Notes: generated from the sequence alone by a model not told the origin. A stretch of DNA of 32,233 nucleotides from Rubripirellula sp. (GCA_029245125.1 JAQWPZ010000197.1:1-32233); one strand, 5' to 3'. Counted from the first letter of the stretch, positions 16,868-25,160 are shown. Numbers and translations: made by a program.

Positions 16868-17710
16868 GTGCATGTGGATCTTTCAGAGCTGACGGGCGGG
16901 AATCTTCAGGCAGCAAATGGGATCTGGTCGGCTGCGGCGATGGAGGAAGTTTCCTACCCAGAGGAAGGCAATCGCGAGAGTTTTCGAATAGAAGACAGCT
17001 CCTATTGGTTTCAGCACAGAAATGCCGTGATCGGAAGTCTTGTTCAGCATTATGTGATCAACAAAACAGAATCGTTGTTTCTAGATGTTGGCGGCGGCAA
17101 TGGCTTTCAGGCCAAAGCAATTCAGGACTTAGGTTTCAGTACCCTGTTACTGGAGCCAGGTAGGATTGGTTGCGAAAACGCACTGAAACGGGGCGTATTG
17201 AATGTTATCAATTGTGCGCTGGCCGATGCTTGCATCAAGCCGAATTCCATCGCCGCTGCAGGTGCATTCGATGTCGTAGAGCACATTGATGCACAAGAGA
17301 AATTTCTGTCGCAGATACACGGAGTTCTTGAGCCCGGGGGTTACCTGTTTATGACGGTTCCCGCCCTGCGTTGGCTTTGGTCATTCGAAGATACTTATAC
17401 GGGGCATTTTCGACGGTACACCTTGAAGACGGCGGCGAGTGCCCTCAGTCAAGTTGGTTTTGAAGTTGAATTCGCTAGCTATTTTTTTCGGCCGCTGGTT
17501 GTTCCCATCTTTTTGCTCCGTGCAATTCCATCTGCTTTACGCATCCGAACTGCTGCCGATGCAGATGTAACCGAAAAAGAACACAGTTTGCCTGATTCAT
17601 TTGTGGGAAAGCTGATCGGCCGTGGATTGAAGAAAGAGTTAACGCGGATTGATCAGCAAAGAAAAGTCGCAATCGGAAGCAGTTTGGTAATGGTTGCCCG
17701 GAAAAGGTAA
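16868..17710 (+). CDS. SAM-dependent methyltransferase (class I)
   Basis: 280-residue cytoplasmic enzyme with the Rossmann-like SAM-binding core: motif I LFLDVGGGNGFQ (about 76-87), an acidic LLEPG at the end of the second strand, AFDVVEHI (the DVVEH motif before helix D) and LEPGGYLFMTVPA. It resembles the Methyltransf_11/23 type found in surface-polysaccharide clusters. The GTG start has AAAGG 7 bases upstream. It is on the opposite strand to the rest of the glycan cluster and marks its edge. It may O-methylate a sugar or an intermediate made by its neighbours, but the substrate cannot be read from the sequence. Confidence 0.88.
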   Translation: MHVDLSELTGGNLQAANGIWSAAAMEEVSYPEEGNRESFRIEDSSYWFQHRNAVIGSLVQHYVINKTESLFLDVGGGNGFQAKAIQDLGFSTLLLEPGRIGCENALKRGVLNVINCALADACIKPNSIAAAGAFDVVEHIDAQEKFLSQIHGVLEPGGYLFMTVPALRWLWSFEDTYTGHFRRYTLKTAASALSQVGFEVEFASYFFRPLVVPIFLLRAIPSALRIRTAADADVTEKEHSLPDSFVGKLIGRGLKKELTRIDQQRKVAIGSSLVMVARKR

Positions 17711-17877
17711 GTCAGTGTTTCAGGTCAAATACCAGCGTGAAGGTTGGCTTGGATCGTTTCGAGGGTGAGTGCCTGATTTCCATCATGCGTTTGGTCGCAA
17801 GTGCTTCAGTGGTAGCAGAGGGTGATCGAAAGCAAAGCTGATAAACTTTCGATGGTGAACGAACTAAGCTGTCCTGC

Positions 17878-18213
17878 CTATTTTGTGACCAAGGCGAGGC
17901 TGGGGATCAACAGCAGTACGCCAGCAAGTTTCGTGGGTGCGATAGGTTCATCGAGCAGGAAAGCCGATGCAATGGTTACTGCGACAAATGCCACGCTCAT
18001 CAGTGGGTACGCCCGACTGATCGGCAACTTGGTCATTGCCGCCATCCAGAATAATGCAGCCAGGAAAGCAGCGGCAAAGCCAGTAAGAATCCATGGATTC
18101 CAGAATTGCTGAAGCAGAAAGAATGCTTTCTGTGCCGATGTTTCAGGCATTTCCTGCGAACCCAATTGCCACTTAAAAACAAGCTGACCGTAGACCGTGA
18201 GGGCAATTGTCAT
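17878..18213 (-). CDS. small four-TM EamA/SMR-like protein (ArnE/ArnF-like), paralogue 1
   Basis: 111 residues from the first ATG, with four hydrophobic segments. Conserved points are YGQLVFKW in helix 1 and LPISRAYPLMSVAFV, then DEPIAPTKLAGVLLL; this pattern is close to ArnE, one half of the flippase for undecaprenyl-phosphate-aminoarabinose. It is paralogous to the next gene upstream, giving a two-subunit arrangement like ArnE/ArnF. Similarity to that paralogue continues upstream of the ATG (ISDFAGYACVT against MSGFTYVALT), yet the matching position is ATA and no ATG, GTG or TTG is in frame there. A CTG at 18267 with GGAG 9 bases before it could be the true start. Flipping a lipid-linked sugar is the likely role. 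Confidence 0.8.
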   Translation of the reverse strand: MTIALTVYGQLVFKWQLGSQEMPETSAQKAFFLLQQFWNPWILTGFAAAFLAALFWMAAMTKLPISRAYPLMSVAFVAVTIASAFLLDEPIAPTKLAGVLLLIPSLALVTK

Positions 18214-18391
18214 GGTGACGCAGGCATATCCAGCGAAATCGCTTATTGGTTTTGTATTGGCAGTCAGTGAAATGTTCTCCAGTAAACAAGGCGGGGAATT
18301 TGGTAAAGAAAACGCGAGGTGGTCTGCTGTGCACGAATAGCGGAATTTGCCCCGTGGATTACCCGGGAAAGAGCAAGTCCTGCTTGGTTGG

Positions 18392-18751
18392 TTATTGGCT
18401 GATTAAAAACAGACTGAAGGTCAGTAGAAGGGTGCCGGCAATCTTGCGTTTAGTGAGTGGTTCGTCAAAGAAGATGCTTGAACCCAGCACCACCAATACA
18501 AAAGCAATGCTCGTGAAAGGGTAGGCAACGCTGATCGGCAAAGTGGTCATCGCTGCCATCCAGGACAAGGAGGCCAGGAAGGCCGCGAGAAAGGCACTTA
18601 AGACCCATGGTTGAATGCATTGCCGCAGCAGGAACCTCAGTTTAGCAATCGATCCGCTTGGCAATTCCAGCGAGCCCAGTTGCCATTTTGTCACTAACTG
18701 TCCATAGACGGTTAGTGCGACCGTCAATGCCACATAAGTAAAACCACTCAA
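18392..18751 (-). CDS. small four-TM EamA/SMR-like protein (ArnE/ArnF-like), paralogue 2
   Basis: 119-residue membrane protein with four hydrophobic segments, clearly related to the next gene downstream (shared ALTVYGQLV-KWQLGS, FLAAFLA-L-WMAAMT-LPIS-AYP and DEPL/I...K-AG segments). The start is TTG with GGAG 9 bases upstream. In the Arn pathway two such small subunits together move an undecaprenyl-phosphate sugar across the inner membrane. With an ArnC/GtrB-like glycosyltransferase in the same cluster, the same role is likely here. A drug-exporting SMR function is the alternative, less likely in this setting. Confidence 0.85.
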   Translation of the reverse strand: MSGFTYVALTVALTVYGQLVTKWQLGSLELPSGSIAKLRFLLRQCIQPWVLSAFLAAFLASLSWMAAMTTLPISVAYPFTSIAFVLVVLGSSIFFDEPLTKRKIAGTLLLTFSLFLISQ

Positions 18752-18886
18752 ATGATTTCTCCATCAATGGGGACAGCCTTTTTTCATCAAATAAACAAAT
18801 TTCCCTGCGCACGAGAACCACGCTTGCAAGGCAAACCTATTTCGGCGTCGCGGGCTGAGTGTACGGCATACACATTGCTTGAAAAG

Positions 18887-19885
18887 TCATGAATGTCGCT
18901 CTCTCAAATCGATTCCTTCGAGGAAATCGCAGTAGGTAATCCCCCAAGAGTACCCCACTCCAAAACCTGCGAGTATCCCATTCATGCCGGGCTGGATCAG
19001 GCCTTTGTTCATGCAGCGTTCGATAAGAATAGGGATCGAGGCACTTACGGTATTGCCCGTATCTTCCATGTCACATGGGAATTTTGAGGCAGGAACTCCA
19101 AGTGATTTTTGGATTCGACCAAGCATAAACGCGTTCGCCTGGTGAGGTAGGATGATGTCGATATCTTCGATGCCGATCTTCTGTTTCTCTAGAAGGTCGA
19201 AGATAGCTTTTTTGACGGTGCCCAGGGTAAACGCAAAAACTTCCGGACCGTTCATGTGCAGCGTCCTTGGCTCTCCGGTGGATCTAGCTCCACCTCCACT
19301 TACTCTTAGATGTTTGGCGCCCCCACCATCGGTGCCGAGAATCGAACTTCCAATCCTGGCGATTGCATTCTCTGGCGATTCTTGGATCAACGCCGCAGCT
19401 CCTGCGTCGCCAAAAATTGAAGAAGTTGCAAGGTTTTCTGGTGGGCAATATTTCGAGTAGGTATCGCCGCAGAGCAGTAGGACGTGCTGTGCTGATTGTG
19501 AGCGAATCAGGGCGTCCGCTAACCAAAGTCCATAAGTAAAGCCTGAACAGCCGAGGTTGAAATCAAATGCTGCGCACGATGTGGGGATCTTTAGGCGTTC
19601 TTGGAGAACACAAGCACTGCTTGGAAGAAAGTAATCACCCGATTGGGTGCACATGATTATGGTATCGATACAGGAACGATCAAAGTTTGTGCTTTGCAGT
19701 AAATTTTCTGCGGCTTCAAATACTAAGTCCGTTGCCGTTTGATCTGCGGACGCAACGAAGCGGGATCGGATGCCCGTTTTTGAGTAAATTTCTTCTGCGG
19801 TCCAGCGATTGTCGGCTTTGGCAAGAGTTTCATTGTCTCTTGTTAGCCTTGGAAGGTAATGGCCAAGCGCGCGGATATGCGACAT
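18887..19885 (-). CDS. 3-oxoacyl-ACP synthase III family protein (KASIII)
   Basis: 332-residue cytoplasmic condensing enzyme of the FabH type. The catalytic triad is in place: Cys113 in FNLGCSGF, His248 in LPHQAN and Asn278 in DTGNTVSAS; the C-terminus has GFGVGYSWG. KASIII enzymes condense a short acyl-CoA with malonyl-ACP. The ATG at 19885 shares one base with the stop of the acyl carrier protein gene (TGATG), so the two are coupled. Position in a glycan cluster rather than a fatty-acid cluster points to a dedicated role, for example making a short acyl group for an amino sugar, as KASIII-like genes do in some flagellin-glycan (viosamine) clusters. Housekeeping FabH is the alternative. Confidence 0.93.
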   Translation of the reverse strand: MSHIRALGHYLPRLTRDNETLAKADNRWTAEEIYSKTGIRSRFVASADQTATDLVFEAAENLLQSTNFDRSCIDTIIMCTQSGDYFLPSSACVLQERLKIPTSCAAFDFNLGCSGFTYGLWLADALIRSQSAQHVLLLCGDTYSKYCPPENLATSSIFGDAGAAALIQESPENAIARIGSSILGTDGGGAKHLRVSGGGARSTGEPRTLHMNGPEVFAFTLGTVKKAIFDLLEKQKIGIEDIDIILPHQANAFMLGRIQKSLGVPASKFPCDMEDTGNTVSASIPILIERCMNKGLIQPGMNGILAGFGVGYSWGITYCDFLEGIDLRERHS

Positions 19886-20118
19886 CAATCTAACTTCCCT
19901 GCGTCTTCGAAAAGTTGAATAATTTTAGGCATCGACAAAAGCAATTCTGTATCGCCCGTCGCAAAGGTAATGCCATATTCATCAAGCACCGACATGATGG
20001 CGAGCAAACCCATCGAGTCCCAGGCTGGTACCTCTTTCGCGACCGAGTCAACGGACAGGCTGCCTGATTTGACCTGGAGCGCATCTTCAACAATCCGGAC
20101 GATATCACACTTTTTCAT
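19885..20118 (-). CDS. acyl carrier protein
   Basis: 77-residue acidic protein. The phosphopantetheine site is Ser35 in PAWDSMGLLAIM, a variant of the common DSL motif with Met after Ser. The helix order fits ACP. The ATG at 20118 is preceded by AGGTGA 7 bases upstream; the longer frame has no support. It is coupled by a one-base overlap to the KASIII gene, so it probably serves that enzyme as a dedicated carrier and not general fatty-acid synthesis. A 13-bp inverted repeat lies 59-100 bp upstream. Confidence 0.9.
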   Translation of the reverse strand: MKKCDIVRIVEDALQVKSGSLSVDSVAKEVPAWDSMGLLAIMSVLDEYGITFATGDTELLLSMPKIIQLFEDAGKLD

Positions 20119-20176
20119 TTCTACATCACCTGAGACGCCGTGGGATTTAGCAATGCAGTTAATACTGATTAGCCAC

Positions 20177-20218
20177 CGCTTGGCAAAACTCTGCATCGAA
20201 TGATTGTTTTGCCTAGCG
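20177..20218. promoter_or_regulatory. 13-bp inverted repeat upstream of the ACP gene
   Basis: CGCTTGGCAAAAC at 20177-20189 and GTTTTGCCTAGCG at 20206-20218 are complementary except at one position, with a 16-nt gap. No T-tract follows on either strand, so a terminator is unlikely. An operator or leader hairpin for the ACP-KASIII unit fits the position. Confidence 0.45.
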
Positions 20219-20400
20219 AATTGAACACTGCGGTGGTGAGATCATTAGCTGCTTTTTCTTGTTCATCAGTTCAGCGAATCAAACGGTCTGCGGTACTATT
20301 CAAACCACCGGGGGTATTTCAAGTTCTGTAAGCCTACGGTGAGACTAAACAATATCCAATAGTCATTTTAGGCTTCTTGGTCCGAAGACGAGCAAGTCAA

Positions 20401-20479
20401 TGGAGCGAATGCTGAGTGCATAAGACGCCTCGCCTTACCCGATTTCCTGGTTCTTTTGTGGCGTCTCGAGGTCGCTCCA
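20401..20479. repeat. nested inverted repeats
   Basis: TGGAGCGA (20401-20408) pairs with TCGCTCCA (20472-20479), and inside it AGACGCC (20423-20429) pairs with GGCGTCT (20460-20466). Both pairs are exact and the geometry is nearly symmetric, as in a long hairpin RNA or a small palindromic element. Confidence 0.5.
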
Positions 20480-20868
20480 ATGAAGCTGATTTGGTTCACT
20501 TGTCGTTCGCTCCGTAGCCGAGTAGATAAAATTTCGACCGACGGGCACATGCTAGCGTGTCACGCTCGTTGATTTTTCGGCTCATGTCCCCGTGGCGGCA
20601 CATCTGTGGTGTGCAAAGCGGGTATGCACTACCCCATGGAGGAGTCTTTCGAACAGTGAGGCTTGGCTAGCGGGTGTGTCTGGTTGATTTCGTCACGAAT
20701 TCCGTCTGCTCGCTGTGCGTGTGACCATTCCAGAAACCTCACTTGGGACGCGTTCCGCTGTTTACTGGCCATGTGTCATGTCTGACGATCTTTTTGCTTA
20801 TTTGCACTCTCGTCGAGCGCCGCGAAGACCCATCCAATCTGGGGGCGATGGAGCTACCGTTTAAACAC

Positions 20869-21717
20869 TCACTTTCCGGATCTGCTTTCAAGATAAGCGT
20901 CAATGCTCTGAGGCTCAAAGCCATTCAGGCCAAGGATGCGTGAATGTTCATCTGATAGGCCGGAATCGTCGATATTTCCGGCAAGGCGTATTTGCTGTTT
21001 GAAAAACGGGATTGTGTACACGTGATTGACTGCTCTTCGAACACCGGTTGAGTGATTCGATCCGCCGCTATGAAACAACATGCAGTCAAGTACAACGTAC
21101 TGGCCAGCCTTCGCGTGTAACTGTTGGGCGTGTGCTTTGATGTATCGCTCCGAGGGGTAATTTGCTTCTTTATGAGATGCTGGAAGAACCCAGGTCGAGC
21201 CGTTTTCGAGTGTGAAGTCATCTACGCAGTAAAGTGCATTTATTGCCAGTGGTGTGGATGTGACAAAATGCTGATACGGAACATCGCGATGCCACTTGCC
21301 TTGGTTGTATTCCTTGTTGGCGGGATTGATGATGCCATTCTGCTGATTCAAAATAAATTGCCCTTTTATCAAACGCTCGACCAGTGATAGTAGCTTTGAG
21401 TTAAGGGCAAGATTGCGAAACGGGAGAGGGTTGCCTGCCATCGGCATTCGGATGGTATTATGCTCGTCGCAGTCACGCAGTTTTTCGAGTCCATGGTGTT
21501 TCACATAAGAAGCATGCGCGTTTGAAAAATCAGATCTTGCCGATTCAATCTGTTCAGCTGTAAAGCCGACATCCAGCACGCTGAATCCGAGCCTGCGAAT
21601 CTCTTCTGCAGTTAGGTCGAGATCTTCAATGGACATATCACGGTCGATAATTCCGTATGACTTCAGGGGAATTTCATTGGCAGGTTGGCAGGTGTCGGGG
21701 GCTTCATTTTTCGGCAT
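20869..21717 (-). CDS. phytanoyl-CoA dioxygenase (PhyH) family protein
   Basis: 282-residue Fe(II)/2-oxoglutarate-dependent oxygenase. The iron-binding triad is visible as His143 and Asp145 in KWHRDVPYQH and His216 in CMLFHSGGSN; Arg227 or Arg228 in TGVRRAVNHVY should bind 2-oxoglutarate. Enzymes of this family hydroxylate acyl chains, sugars or natural products. It lies between the beta-propeller gene and the ACP/KASIII pair, so it might hydroxylate the acyl group or sugar that the cluster makes. The ATG at 21717 has no strong ribosome-binding site; an in-frame ATG 27 codons on is possible. Confidence 0.9.
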   Translation of the reverse strand: MPKNEAPDTCQPANEIPLKSYGIIDRDMSIEDLDLTAEEIRRLGFSVLDVGFTAEQIESARSDFSNAHASYVKHHGLEKLRDCDEHNTIRMPMAGNPLPFRNLALNSKLLSLVERLIKGQFILNQQNGIINPANKEYNQGKWHRDVPYQHFVTSTPLAINALYCVDDFTLENGSTWVLPASHKEANYPSERYIKAHAQQLHAKAGQYVVLDCMLFHSGGSNHSTGVRRAVNHVYTIPFFKQQIRLAGNIDDSGLSDEHSRILGLNGFEPQSIDAYLESRSGK

Positions 21718-21811
21718 ATCGCAACTGTTGCTTTAATGGTTGTTCAATCAACGAAATGAATTTCTTCAGCTGTGTCACTGCAATTTCTCAGCTTGACGAA
21801 AACAATGCAGA

Positions 21812-22732
21812 TCAAGTGGCTTGCTCTCGTACTGCGAGCCCGATGCCGGATCTGCCGTACCCGTTTCCGTTATAGAACATGTATGTGGTGCCTTGGTGCT
21901 TTAACACATAAGGATACTCAACCATTTCGGAGTCCCATCCCTCTTGGGATACAGAAAGGCCTAGCTCCGCGGGCCTTAGGGCCCAGTTTTCGCCGTCTTG
22001 GCTCTGGGTATATCCGATTCTGTAGGTTCGTCCCGTTCCGCAGCGAAACGAAAACCACATTTCGTACCCCTGCTCTGGATCGTGAAGAACGGTCGGTCGG
22101 GAAAATGCCTGCGCTACGCCGACTTCAAAAGGCACTGTCTGCGAGAGTCGATCCCATTTCTGGCCATCTAGTGAAGTGGCGTATTCAATCGTATGAATCA
22201 TCTCGTCATTCCCGGCGTCCCAGGTGCGAGTCGAGCCGTACCACATCTGAAAGCCACCAGCAGCATTCTTGTGCACCCAAGGATAGGAAAGGCTGATTGG
22301 ATCATGTTCGTTGATGCCAAGAAAAGGCTCGTGCTTATCAATTTCCAATGTTAAGTTTGGCTGCACAATCAAGCGACCGATTTCCCCGCGCCAATGCTCC
22401 CCTTCGGGATTTCTCCATCCCATGAACAGCATGTAGCGTACGCCTGCTGCTGTGTAGCACCCCCCAATGCTCACTCCGTCTTCATAGAAGCTGCCGGCAG
22501 AGCCGTGCTGGAAAAACGGCTGCTGATGTTCACGAACTACTAATCTCGATTCAATATCTATATCGACGGCGCCGACGGATGAGCGGTTGTCGCTGTCTCG
22601 CCCGCTGAAAAAACAGCGGTAAACATTTCCCTCGAGATGAAGCGGTAAAGGATTTGATGCATGCGTCAGAAGTTTGTCATGGCGACCCGTCAGCCCTGGC
22701 TGATAGATCTGCCCCAATTTTACCCAAGACAT
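21812..22732 (-). CDS. five-bladed beta-propeller, glycosidase-like protein
   Basis: 306-residue protein with no signal peptide. It has repeated blades ending in short aromatic strands (YRCFFSGRD, RYMLFMGWR, FQMWYGSTR, YEMWFSFRC, TYMFYNGNG), as in the GH43/GH62/GH32/GH68-fold proteins often found in O-antigen clusters. Lack of a secretion signal suggests it acts on a nucleotide- or lipid-linked sugar in the cytoplasm or has a binding role, not polysaccharide breakdown. Its ATG lies 2 bp after the stop of the acyltransferase gene, with AAAGG 8 bases upstream inside that gene, so it is tightly coupled to it. Catalytic residues cannot be assigned with confidence. Confidence 0.82.
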   Translation of the reverse strand: MSWVKLGQIYQPGLTGRHDKLLTHASNPLPLHLEGNVYRCFFSGRDSDNRSSVGAVDIDIESRLVVREHQQPFFQHGSAGSFYEDGVSIGGCYTAAGVRYMLFMGWRNPEGEHWRGEIGRLIVQPNLTLEIDKHEPFLGINEHDPISLSYPWVHKNAAGGFQMWYGSTRTWDAGNDEMIHTIEYATSLDGQKWDRLSQTVPFEVGVAQAFSRPTVLHDPEQGYEMWFSFRCGTGRTYRIGYTQSQDGENWALRPAELGLSVSQEGWDSEMVEYPYVLKHQGTTYMFYNGNGYGRSGIGLAVREQAT

Positions 22733-22734
22733 GT

Positions 22735-23400
22735 TTATAGCCTTTGCAGTCGAGTACTTGGGAATCTTGACTTGTTCGTTTTTTGGGGGACATACAGGCT
22801 CTCCGCTTCGGCGTCCTCCATCACCAAGGCACCTGCTCCGAACACGCTTCGCTCACCAACCGTTATTCGATCTCGCAGAGTGCAATTCACTCCTAGGAAG
22901 CATTGCTCCCCGACTGTGACACCACCGGAGACCACAACGTGTGACGTAATGAAGGTGTGATCTTTAATCGTTGAATGGTGGCCAATGTGATTGCCACTCC
23001 AGAGTACCACGTTGTTTCCCAGCGTCACGAACGGTTGGATCGTGTTGTCTTCAAGCACGAAGCAATTATCTCCGATGCTATCACCATTTAGCACCGTGGC
23101 CTTTGAGCTTAGATAGCTAGGCAAAGTGTAGTTCTTTTGTTTCGCCTCAAGATATTTCTGTTTGCGTGCTGCGTTGATACTCGAGTAGCCCAAGGCTACG
23201 AACAGATCAAAGTGTTCGGGGGGGAAAGTTGATTCCACTTCGTCAAATGGAACCACTGGAAGGCCATTGAATTGAGTCTCATCGAGATATTCGACATCGA
23301 GGGTGAAGCCAGCAACTTCATAAGGCGAATCTTTTTCAAAATAGAACTGAGCGAGCTGACCCATGTCGCCTAAGCCAAAAATCACCAATTTCCTACTCAT
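22735..23400 (-). CDS. PglD/NeuD-like sugar O- or N-acyltransferase
   Basis: 221-residue cytoplasmic enzyme. The N-terminal third is the small Rossmann-like sugar-nucleotide domain of PglD (LVIFGLGDMGQLA at 5-17, FVALGYSS). The rest is a left-handed beta helix of hexapeptide repeats (GDSIGDNCFV, VTLGNNVV, VTVGEQCFLG, ITVGERSVFG); His141/His142 in HIGHHSTI are the likely catalytic base. PglD acetylates the 4-amino group of UDP-4-amino-sugars. Here the partner sugar would be the dTDP-4-amino-4,6-dideoxy sugar made by the WecE-like enzyme. The donor may be acetyl-CoA or, given the ACP nearby, an acyl-ACP. It overlaps the glycosyltransferase gene by 8 bp. Confidence 0.88.
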   Translation of the reverse strand: MSRKLVIFGLGDMGQLAQFYFEKDSPYEVAGFTLDVEYLDETQFNGLPVVPFDEVESTFPPEHFDLFVALGYSSINAARKQKYLEAKQKNYTLPSYLSSKATVLNGDSIGDNCFVLEDNTIQPFVTLGNNVVLWSGNHIGHHSTIKDHTFITSHVVVSGGVTVGEQCFLGVNCTLRDRITVGERSVFGAGALVMEDAEAESLYVPQKTNKSRFPSTRLQRL

Positions 23401-24463
23401 TGATTAATTCCCTTCGATGTCGGTTTTGTCCGACAGTGTTCTGCAATACCAGCGGCTCATCGGTGCGGACCTGATCTGTTTGCGTTTTGTTGCCGTGGAT
23501 GATTTCTCGCACGATCCACCTGGGACGCTTTTTGACTTGCTCGAAAATCGTTGAGATGTACAAGCCGACCAGCCCAAGAACCATCAGCACAATTCCACCC
23601 AGCAACCATACTGATACCATCACGGAGGTCCATCCGGCGAGCGGAGCCGAAAAGAACAGCCTGCAGAAAATAAGCCAGGCGCCGAATAGAAATGAGACGA
23701 TGCTGACCGAAAGTCCAAAAATTAAGACAAAGATAAGTGGTCTTGCTGAAAATGACGTCATGGTGCGCAGCACCAAGGAAATCTTTCTTTGCAAATTGTA
23801 GCTTGTTGATCCTTTGGACATTTTCGTCACAGTTTCACTTACCTGAACGAAGCCCGTTAACTGCATGAGAGCTGATATGACGATATGTTGTTCATGGTGT
23901 TGGTTCAGCGCGTCGACGTAGCGGCGTGTCATTAGCCGTGCGGTTGTAATGTTGCGGGGATGTTCAAAGCCCAGGACCATATTCAGGAAGCAGTAGAACA
24001 GTGCGCCTGACAAGCGTTCAAATGCATTTCCTTTGCGATTTTTCTGCACGCCGTATACGACATCGCAGGTTTCCTCGTGCATTCGTTTGAAAAACGGTAA
24101 CAACCACTCAGGTTGCTCTTCGAGATCAATGTCCAGCAAGTAAACAAGATCGCCTCGGCATTCCAATAGACCTGCCATCATTGCGGGATGATGACCGAAA
24201 TTACGAGAGAAATCGACGACGACAATCCGATCGTCGGCCTTCGCAATCTGTTTCGCAATCTCCAGACTCGAATCTGGCGAGCCATCATTGACCAGGACGA
24301 TTTCAAAATGATCGCCAACTAACGCTTTTGCGGCGGCGACTGCGCGAATATAGAACTCTCGCACGTAGGGAGCTGATCGATACATCGTTGCTACGATGGA
24401 AATCGGAACCCGGCCACGTCGGTGGAGTTGCCCGTTCGTTGCACTTGAGCGTTCGTTACTCAT
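23393..24463 (-). CDS. family 2 glycosyltransferase with two C-terminal TM helices (ArnC/GtrB type)
   Basis: 356 residues. The GT-A domain (about 20-235) has ISIVATMYRS, LVNDGSPDSS (Asp60), FGHHPAMMAGL and the metal-binding LLDIDLEEQPEW (Asp111, Asp113). Two membrane helices follow at about 242-266 and 279-303, then a basic tail. This layout is that of ArnC, GtrB and DPM1, which put a sugar from a nucleotide onto polyprenyl phosphate at the inner face of the membrane. The likely donor is the acylated dTDP-amino sugar made by this cluster. Genes overlap by 8 bp (ATGAGTAA/ATGAGTAG type) on both sides, so it is in the middle of an operon. Confidence 0.92.
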   Translation of the reverse strand: MSNERSSATNGQLHRRGRVPISIVATMYRSAPYVREFYIRAVAAAKALVGDHFEIVLVNDGSPDSSLEIAKQIAKADDRIVVVDFSRNFGHHPAMMAGLLECRGDLVYLLDIDLEEQPEWLLPFFKRMHEETCDVVYGVQKNRKGNAFERLSGALFYCFLNMVLGFEHPRNITTARLMTRRYVDALNQHHEQHIVISALMQLTGFVQVSETVTKMSKGSTSYNLQRKISLVLRTMTSFSARPLIFVLIFGLSVSIVSFLFGAWLIFCRLFFSAPLAGWTSVMVSVWLLGGIVLMVLGLVGLYISTIFEQVKKRPRWIVREIIHGNKTQTDQVRTDEPLVLQNTVGQNRHRRELINE

Positions 24464-25160
24464 CCCTTTTTGTTGCTCCCATGTAACACGCAGAATCCCT
24501 TCCGGTCATCATGAGTAAATCAATGATGGAAACCCCGTGTACAAAGTCGCCATATAGTTGTTGGTACTCTGGGTACCCCGAGTAGTCGAGCCACCTAACT
24601 GAGACGCCCCTTTCGTGAAAGAGTGCTTCGTCAAGGTAGGATTTTGCTGCCGGTCCCGAGTAATAGACATCCGCCTCTAGATCCAAGCAGATATTGAGGA
24701 GTTTCTCCGAGCGGTCCCCGCGCAGGTCAAAAGCTGATGAAAAGGTAAGTGGTGTTTGGATTCCCAGATACTGGTTTATTGACGACAGAAAACGCCTATT
24801 TACATCGCTCAGTAGCATCTCATCACAGTCTAAGTAACAGGGCTCTAGCCACTGAGCCACTTCGTCGAAGCAAGGTGATTTTCGGTAGTTGCTCTGTATA
24901 AGCCGCCAGTGCTTCGCGGGCCAATCCTTATCGGAAATCCGGGTCTCGTCGATTGCTTGGTGATACTTTCCCTTGACATCAACGGGAACAGTTAACCACT
25001 TCAAGCCTTGCGCGGTCTTGATTTTGTTTCGGTTTCGCCAGTCACGGCGAGTGTATTGCACTGAATCGTAAAGTACGCAATGGTCGACCGCTGAAATGGC
25101 GTCAAAGTAGCCTTTCCAGGGGATGTAGTTCGATTGTGTGATCAAGACCTTTTTAGTCAT
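24456..25160 (-). CDS. WbqC-like family protein
   Basis: 234 residues from the ATG at 25160. Typical family features are ITQSNYIPWKGYFDAI near the start, YTRRDWRNRNKIKT, LTVPVD and the closing GVSIIDLLMM segment. WbqC-like proteins are common in O-antigen and capsule clusters, nearly always beside a DegT-type aminotransferase, but their reaction is not established. That pairing holds here: the WecE-like gene is next upstream. The open frame extends to 25379; I start at 25160 because homology begins there, although the ribosome-binding site is weak. Confidence 0.85.
   Translation of the reverse strand: MTKKVLITQSNYIPWKGYFDAISAVDHCVLYDSVQYTRRDWRNRNKIKTAQGLKWLTVPVDVKGKYHQAIDETRISDKDWPAKHWRLIQSNYRKSPCFDEVAQWLEPCYLDCDEMLLSDVNRRFLSSINQYLGIQTPLTFSSAFDLRGDRSEKLLNICLDLEADVYYSGPAAKSYLDEALFHERGVSVRWLDYSGYPEYQQLYGDFVHGVSIIDLLMMTGRDSACYMGATKRDE

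Larger units (their letters stand above)
20119..20868. other. 750-bp gene-free stretch inside the glycan cluster
   Basis: The largest gap in the cluster, between the PhyH gene and the ACP gene. Open frames of about 60 codons look accidental. It contains two inverted-repeat structures (20177-20218 and 20401-20479). The ACP-KASIII-flippase genes downstream probably have their own promoter here. I see no transposase remnant. Confidence 0.5.
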
